NCBI GenBank assembly: GCA_024278755.1 | Contig: JAJRSO010000009.1 | Span: 1 to 48,886, forward strand | DNA: 48,886 nucleotides | Source of the DNA: Calditrichota bacterium | Lineage (GTDB): Bacteria; Calditrichota; Calditrichia; Calditrichales; Calditrichaceae | Reading direction: 5' to 3' | In this document: in pieces, positions 44,446-48,886 of the stretch | How the letters are laid out: each line of letters starts with the position of its first letter | Position numbering within the stretch: position 1 is the first letter of the stretch | Notes under the pieces: generated by a model | What the model was told of the DNA's origin: nothing | Seen by the model: only the letters and a program-made list of their open reading frames with translations | Databases searched by the model: none | Translations under genes and position numbers: made by a program

Positions 44446-45051
44446 ATGGAAACCAAAAAAGCAAAGATTATCTGTACCATCGGGCCAGCCAGTGATTCAC
44501 TGGAAATGCTGACCAAACTGGCCAATGCCGGAATGAATATCGCCCGGTTAAATTTTTCACACGGGACCCACGACGAACACCTGCAAAAAATCAAACGCAT
44601 CCGTAAGGTTTCCCGGCAAACCGGTAAAGCGATTGCTATTCTCCAGGACTTACAGGGCCCCAAAATTCGCGTCGGTACATTTGAAAATCCGCCAATTCAA
44701 CTAAATCCCGGCGATCTGTTTACGCTAACAACAGAGGATATTCAAGGGAATGCGCATATTGTGTCCACCAGTTATAAAAAGCTGGCTGATGATGTGCAGT
44801 TAGATGATGAGATATTAGTAAATGACGGCCTGATTAAACTGAAAGTACAGTACAAAAAAGGAAAAGATATTTTTTGCGAAGTGGTCAATGGCGGCAGTCT
44901 GTATGACCGGCGCGGCATTAATCTGCCGGGGGTTAAGGTCTCCGAACCATCGTTAACGGCCAAAGATAAACGGGATTTGAAATTCGGACTGGAACATGGC
45001 GTGGACTATGTGGCTCTGTCTTTCGTTCGGGACGCCGAAAGTATTTTATAG
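44446..45051 (+). CDS. pyk: Pyruvate kinase, N-terminal part, ended by in-frame TAG
   Basis: The first 201 residues of pyruvate kinase: the barrel start (KAKIICTIGPASDS), NFSHGTHDEH and LQDLQGPKIRVG (substrate and K+ site), then most of the B domain. The frame stops at TAG 45049-45051 (codon 202) after RDAESIL and continues VKKIIGKHNVPVIAKLEKPE. Homologues have an acidic residue here (for example DVIEIREHL in E. coli PykF), so one G to T change (GAG to TAG) would explain the stop. It falls within the catalytic barrel, so this part alone cannot work. Confidence 0.93.
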   Translation: METKKAKIICTIGPASDSLEMLTKLANAGMNIARLNFSHGTHDEHLQKIKRIRKVSRQTGKAIAILQDLQGPKIRVGTFENPPIQLNPGDLFTLTTEDIQGNAHIVSTSYKKLADDVQLDDEILVNDGLIKLKVQYKKGKDIFCEVVNGGSLYDRRGINLPGVKVSEPSLTAKDKRDLKFGLEHGVDYVALSFVRDAESIL

Positions 45052-45078
45052 GTAAAAAAAATAATTGGAAAGCACAAT

Positions 45079-45861
45079 GTGCCGGTAATCGCCAAACTGG
45101 AAAAGCCGGAAGCGCTGAAAAATCTGGACGCCATTATTGAGGCGACGGATGCGGTAATGGTCGCCCGTGGCGATCTCGGTGTTGAAATTGCCGCCTCCAA
45201 GGTGCCGGTGGTTCAGAAACATATAATCGAAAAATGTTTATTAGCCGGAAAACCGGTGATTACGGCCACTCAGATGCTGGACTCGATGATGGTAAATCCG
45301 GTGGCCACCCGCGCCGAAACATCGGATGTAGCCAATGCGGTTTTTGACGGCAGCGACGCGGTGATGCTCTCCGGTGAAACGGCTTTCGGGAAATATCCGC
45401 TGGAATCGGTTAAATATATGGCCTCTATCATCCGGGACGCCGAAGCCAACAAAGCCTATTTTCGTAAAAATCTGGTATTAAAGAAAAAAATCGAAACACC
45501 CTCCTTTTCGCACTCGGTCTGTCAGGCGGCATATTACAGCGCCAAAGAAACCAACGCCGCCTGGATTATCGTCTTTACGGAATCCGGCCGGACGGCTCAA
45601 ATGATGTCAAACCTGCGCCCATTGTCAAAGATACTGGCTCTTAGCGGAAACAAAAATGTATTAAACCGTATGGCTTTGCTGTGGGGAGTAACGCCGTCGC
45701 TGATAACAAAAAAAATTGAAATCGTAAAAGATTTAACACTTTTGGAAACCTATCTGAAAGACAAAGAATTGGTCGGCAGCGGTGACAATGTGGTGATAAT
45801 GGCGGGTTCTTCTAAGGAAGAAGGCGGCACGAATATGCTACGTTTGCATCAGATTATATAA
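45079..45861 (+). CDS. pyk: Pyruvate kinase, C-terminal part
   Basis: The rest of pyruvate kinase in the same frame, from just after the TAG at 45049. It contains VIAKLEKPEAL, the catalytic MVARGDLGVEI, PVITATQMLDSM and TRAETSDVANAVFDG, then the regulatory C-terminal domain. The full gene would be 470 aa, normal for the enzyme that makes pyruvate and ATP from PEP. The first start codon (GTG 45079) lacks a ribosome site. Loss of the only pyruvate kinase would be serious in a glycolytic cell, but another copy or a PPDK may exist elsewhere. It ends in TAA. Confidence 0.92.
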   Translation: MPVIAKLEKPEALKNLDAIIEATDAVMVARGDLGVEIAASKVPVVQKHIIEKCLLAGKPVITATQMLDSMMVNPVATRAETSDVANAVFDGSDAVMLSGETAFGKYPLESVKYMASIIRDAEANKAYFRKNLVLKKKIETPSFSHSVCQAAYYSAKETNAAWIIVFTESGRTAQMMSNLRPLSKILALSGNKNVLNRMALLWGVTPSLITKKIEIVKDLTLLETYLKDKELVGSGDNVVIMAGSSKEEGGTNMLRLHQII

Positions 45862-45994
45862 TAGCTGCTCCGGATGTATTGTTCTGTAATACTGAAAAAG
45901 CGCTTGTCAATTTCCTTAGGTTTCAGAGGGAAGCCATTTCAGTTGCGTTGTATCTATCTCCCGCCTATTTTGTTTGAAAACCGGGAGGAAGAGA

Positions 45995-46243
45995 TTGAAT
46001 TATTCTTTTTATGATTTTCTGGGAAATGTTGGCGCCGCGTTTATTATCATTGCCTATCTGTTTCTTCAAATGAAAAAAATTACCAGCGATAGCTACGGCT
46101 ATTCCGTTATAAATGCTATTGGGGCTGGACTCATCCTTTTATCGCTGTTGGCCGATTTTAATCTTTCTGCTTTTATTATAGAATTCTTCTGGTTGCTGGC
46201 AAGCCTCTTCGGTATTTATAATTGGAAAAGGCAGCGCGGCTAA
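45995..46243 (+). CDS. Small membrane protein, CBU_0592-like
   Basis: An 82-aa protein with two or three TM helices (FLGNVGAAFIIIAYLFLQ, VINAIGAGLILLSLLADF, AFIIEFFWLLASLFGIY). The pattern, with a polar break between helices and the ending FWLLASLFGIY, matches the CBU_0592 family of unknown function. I chose TTG 45995, because GGGAGG lies six bases upstream and that site is inside the longer frame starting at 45974. It ends in TAA. Confidence 0.7.
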   Translation: MNYSFYDFLGNVGAAFIIIAYLFLQMKKITSDSYGYSVINAIGAGLILLSLLADFNLSAFIIEFFWLLASLFGIYNWKRQRG

Positions 46244-46393
46244 AAGTTTTTGCTGCTGTTAAAATAAAGCGCCGCAGATTTTCACGGATAAAACACAAGT
46301 TGTTATTCCCGCCGTTTTCAAGCGGGAATCCAGTTTGTGCATTAAATTATAACTCTAAAATATCCAACTCAAATAAACTCAAAGGACGAACTA

Positions 46394-48010
46394 ATGAATT
46401 ATTTGGATTGGCTCATTGTACTCTTTTACATCAGCGGTCTTGTTGGCTTTGCCGTTTATTTGAACCGTTCACAGAACTCTACCCAGGATTATTATCTCGC
46501 CGGCCGTAAAATCAAATGGTGGCAGTCGGGCGCCTCTACGATGGCTACCCAGCTCAGCGCCATCAGCTTTGTTTCCGCGCCTGCTTTTGTGGCGCTTAAA
46601 ACAGGCGGCGGCCTCAAATGGTTGTCGTATGAGTTTGCCGTACCTCTGGCTCTGATTTTAGTAATGGCAGTTATCATTCCCATCCTGCACCAAAACAAAT
46701 ATATCAGCATTTATGAATATCTGGAACAGCGGTTCGATTCCGGTACCAGAACAATGGTCAGTATTCTGTTTCAGTTTGGGCGGGGAATGGCAACAGCAGT
46801 GGCTGTGCTGGCAGGAGGCATTATTTTATCTACGGCCATTGGAATTTCCACCGTTTATGCAATTTTGCTAATTGGGTCGATTACTTTGCTGTACGATGTG
46901 CTGGGTGGAATTCGTGTAGTGATTATCAGTGATGTGGCGCAAATGTTAATTATTTTGGCCGGTTTATTTATTTGCGCCGGAACCGCCTGGTACCTCGTGG
47001 GTTGGGAAACGGCCTGGACCAGTCTGGAACCAAGCCGCTACCAAATTCTTGATTTTTCGGGCTGGGGATTTACTTCCGAAAGTACCTATGGTTTCTGGCC
47101 CATGCTCATTGGCGGCTTTTTTTTGTATGCGTCGTACTATGGAACCGACCAGAGCCAGGTGCAGCGCGAGTTGGCGGTTGATTCGGTAAACGATGTACGC
47201 AAATCGCTGCTGGTGAACGCCTTTGGTCGGTTTCCACTGGTGCTGCTGTATGTACTGATGGGTATTTTTGTAGGCGCCGTTTTTATGCAGCCGCAGAACC
47301 TGTTGCATATTGCCAATGCGTTACAGATGAACTCCGCTTTGCTGCAAAACATTTTGCAAAACAACCCGGACCGTATGGTACCCATATTTATTTTAGGCTA
47401 CCTGCCGCACGGAATAATCGGATTTATATTTGTCGCGATTATGGCGGCTTTGATGTCCAGCCTGGATTCAGGGCTTAATTCACTCAGTGCGGTAACGATG
47501 AAAGATATCTATCAACGCTATGTGAAACCGAAGGCAGATGAACAGCATTATTTAAGAGCGTCAAAAATCATTACCGTCCTTTGGGGCGTGTTTGCCATTG
47601 GCGCCGCGCTGTTAATGGCCGAAGCAACGCAGGCTGCCCGTCAAACGACAATTGTGCTGATTAACGCCGTAGGCAGTATGCTTTACGGACCTATTCTGGC
47701 CGCCTTTTTATTGGGAATGCTTCATAAAAGAGTTGGCGCATCGGCGATGAAAGCCGGGATTCTTTCCGGTATATTTGCAAATATTATTTTATGGCTTTTT
47801 ACTACCGTATCCTGGATGTGGTGGAATGTGAGCGGGTTTCTGGTTACGGTTTTAACGGCAATGACGATCGGCTTGGTAAGTTCAGCAGAACGGGAAGGTT
47901 TTTCTACGAAAAAAGAAAAAATAGAAGGAAGGAAATGGCGGCTGGTTTACAGTTTAATCGTGCTATACTTCTTTTTAATAATAGCCGTGAGCTGGTGGCT
48001 GGAAGGCTAA
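46394..48010 (+). CDS. Sodium:solute symporter (SSS family)
   Basis: A 538-aa membrane protein with about 13-14 TM helices. The conserved start (YYLAGRKIKWWQSGASTMATQLSAISFVSAPA), the region DVLGGIRVVIISDVAQ and the helix ending with LMSSLDSGLNSLSAVTMKD are typical of the solute:sodium symporters, which couple Na+ influx to uptake of sugars, amino acids, vitamins or sialic acid. The substrate cannot be told. AAAGGA lies seven bases before the ATG. It ends in TAA and lies convergent with the truncated ATPase gene. Confidence 0.92.
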   Translation: MNYLDWLIVLFYISGLVGFAVYLNRSQNSTQDYYLAGRKIKWWQSGASTMATQLSAISFVSAPAFVALKTGGGLKWLSYEFAVPLALILVMAVIIPILHQNKYISIYEYLEQRFDSGTRTMVSILFQFGRGMATAVAVLAGGIILSTAIGISTVYAILLIGSITLLYDVLGGIRVVIISDVAQMLIILAGLFICAGTAWYLVGWETAWTSLEPSRYQILDFSGWGFTSESTYGFWPMLIGGFFLYASYYGTDQSQVQRELAVDSVNDVRKSLLVNAFGRFPLVLLYVLMGIFVGAVFMQPQNLLHIANALQMNSALLQNILQNNPDRMVPIFILGYLPHGIIGFIFVAIMAALMSSLDSGLNSLSAVTMKDIYQRYVKPKADEQHYLRASKIITVLWGVFAIGAALLMAEATQAARQTTIVLINAVGSMLYGPILAAFLLGMLHKRVGASAMKAGILSGIFANIILWLFTTVSWMWWNVSGFLVTVLTAMTIGLVSSAEREGFSTKKEKIEGRKWRLVYSLIVLYFFLIIAVSWWLEG

Positions 48011-48802
48011 TTACAGGTAGCCAAGTAAAAATAACGGTTTTCTAATTCCATCCGGAATATCGTTATGATAAAAAATAGCCTGTTTAAAACCACTAATTCC
48101 TTTGAACTGCTGCCGGCCTTTTCCTTTTCCATCGATTTCAATAATGATTTCTTCCTTACTGGTATCAATCATATAGTCTGGTGTTTTGCTGCCACGGGTT
48201 GATTTTAGATAATAGAATTTTTTATATACTGTGGACAGAGTCTCAATAAAATAATCTTCATGCAACCCGCCAATAGCAAAATCATAATCGCTATACAGAA
48301 GACGGTAGGGAACCTGCATTAGAACTTTAGGTTCTTTTATTACATTAGTTCCTTTTGGAAAAACGATTCGTAAAATAAATGTTTTTTCCAGCAAGTTTAA
48401 ATATTGTTCCGTTTTAAATTTTGTGATTCCCAGATTTCTTGAAATGGTAGAATAATTAATTCCATCTACATTAGACATACTTATAAAGCGAATTATCTTA
48501 TTCATAATTTCTAATTCATCCATACGAAGGCTGGCCAGAGCGGGAATATCCCGGTTTAAAACCTTTTGTAAAATATCGCCAAGTACTGGAAAAACATCCG
48601 CTTCTTCCAAGGAAAACGGACATAGTTTCCCCGTTAAGTATTCATCAAACAGGTAATCGTAATGCAAATATTTTGAATCGTAATCATCGTTTAAAATATT
48701 CGTTAACGTGATTGGTTCAAGGTGTACATTCTCTTTAAAGTACAGAAATGTGGCGCGTAAGTTTAAATTCCCCAGAAAACGGAAAATAAAATTCCCCAGT
48801 TG
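48011..48802 (-). pseudogene. DUF4143-type AAA ATPase, N-terminally truncated
   Basis: The C-terminal part of an AAA+ ATPase of the DUF4143 type (P-loop ATPase followed by a C-terminal nuclease-like domain). The open frame runs from 48802 down to the TAA at 48011, about 263 codons. It starts within the region that follows the P-loop domain: FIFRFLGNLNLRATFLYF resembles the 'LPGLSFREFL' part of intact relatives. Walker A and B are missing. The nuclease-like part has TPDYMIDTSKEEIIIEIDGKGKG. A TAA lies at 48803-48805 just upstream of the frame. A GTG, ATG or TTG inside could allow translation, for example TTG 48667. The break is next to the inverted repeat at 48818-48877, so an insertion probably removed the start. 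Confidence 0.75.
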
Positions 48803-48817
48803 TTAAAGAGAGGATAA

Positions 48818-48877
48818 ATATCCTCCGTACTTAATCAAAGCAAAAAAAGGAAAGATTAAGTATAAACCGGAGGATAT
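48818..48877. mobile_element. Inverted repeat at the right edge, possible mobile-element end
   Basis: ATATCCTCCGTACTTAATC (48818-48836) pairs with GATTAAGTAT (48854-48863) and GGAGGATAT (48869-48877), with five unpaired bases (AAACC) in the right arm. A new frame starts with ATG at 48881, six bases after GGAGGATAT, which also gives its ribosome site. The left side abuts a truncated gene. This fits the end of an insertion sequence with a first gene running out of the window, but no transposase can be seen. Confidence 0.4.
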
Positions 48878-48886
48878 TCAATGATA

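Noticed and set aside
2926-45051. Full reassignment of UAA or UAG to Glu
   Set aside because: Most intact genes in the window end with TAA or TAG at the normal family length. Full reassignment would extend all of them. Suppression, mutation or error remains possible for the four broken genes.

Overview
The window is a bacterial chromosomal segment, mostly ordinary housekeeping and envelope genes on both strands. The secreted nuclease at 31818-33533 ends in a C-terminal module of the type IX secretion kind (NYPNPFNPSTEIHYQL ... SGVYFYRL). FadL-type porins, many lipoproteins, Shine-Dalgarno sites of the GGAGG type and possible use of selenocysteine also occur. Together these suggest a member or relative of the FCB group, perhaps Calditrichota or Ignavibacteria. 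That placement is an inference; no rRNA or tRNA gene is visible.

Layout. 1-6740: methionine and one-carbon metabolism (metH, a class V aminotransferase, metF). 6964-8370: a cyclophilin lipoprotein and a small ORF. 8678-11406: an ABC exporter with a lipoprotein. 11646-15035: histidine ammonia-lyase, an exported EEP-fold hydrolase and a probable outer-membrane protein. 15083-18849: an exported papain-like peptidase, a cyclic-nucleotide-binding protein, an AI-2E-type permease and a dimeric dUTPase. 18844-26314: peroxiredoxins (Bcp, Tpx), a cation diffusion facilitator, an AMMECR1 protein, RecQ and a MATE pump. 26542-29418: two candidate selenoproteins (DUF1573 and ArsC/Spx-like), an acyltransferase, a Lys-rich exported protein and a helix-hairpin-helix protein. 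29476-34345: uncharacterised proteins, a secreted endonuclease I and an esterase. 34498-40124: a tandemly duplicated FadL plus SGNH-lipoprotein cassette. 40374-48010: htpG, nth, thyX, pyk and a sodium:solute symporter. 48011-48886: a truncated DUF4143 ATPase next to what looks like the end of a mobile element.

Two sets of in-frame stop codons stand out. First, two genes carry TGA exactly where their families have a redox Cys, and each TGA is followed at the right distance by a hairpin that fits a bacterial SECIS element. Second, metH, htpG, pyk and an unknown gene at 30124-31818 are each broken by one TAA or TAG. In the three recognisable genes the stop sits where homologues usually have Glu, as if GAA or GAG had changed by a single G to T. 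Many intact neighbours end normally in TAA, TAG and TGA, so the code is not reassigned. Mutation, assembly error and nonsense suppression remain open.

Functional links: metF makes the methyl-THF used by metH. The dimeric dUTPase supplies dUMP to ThyX. Bcp, Tpx and the ArsC-like protein belong to thiol/selenol redox defence. The FadL/SGNH pairs probably take up and process a hydrophobic substrate at the outer membrane.
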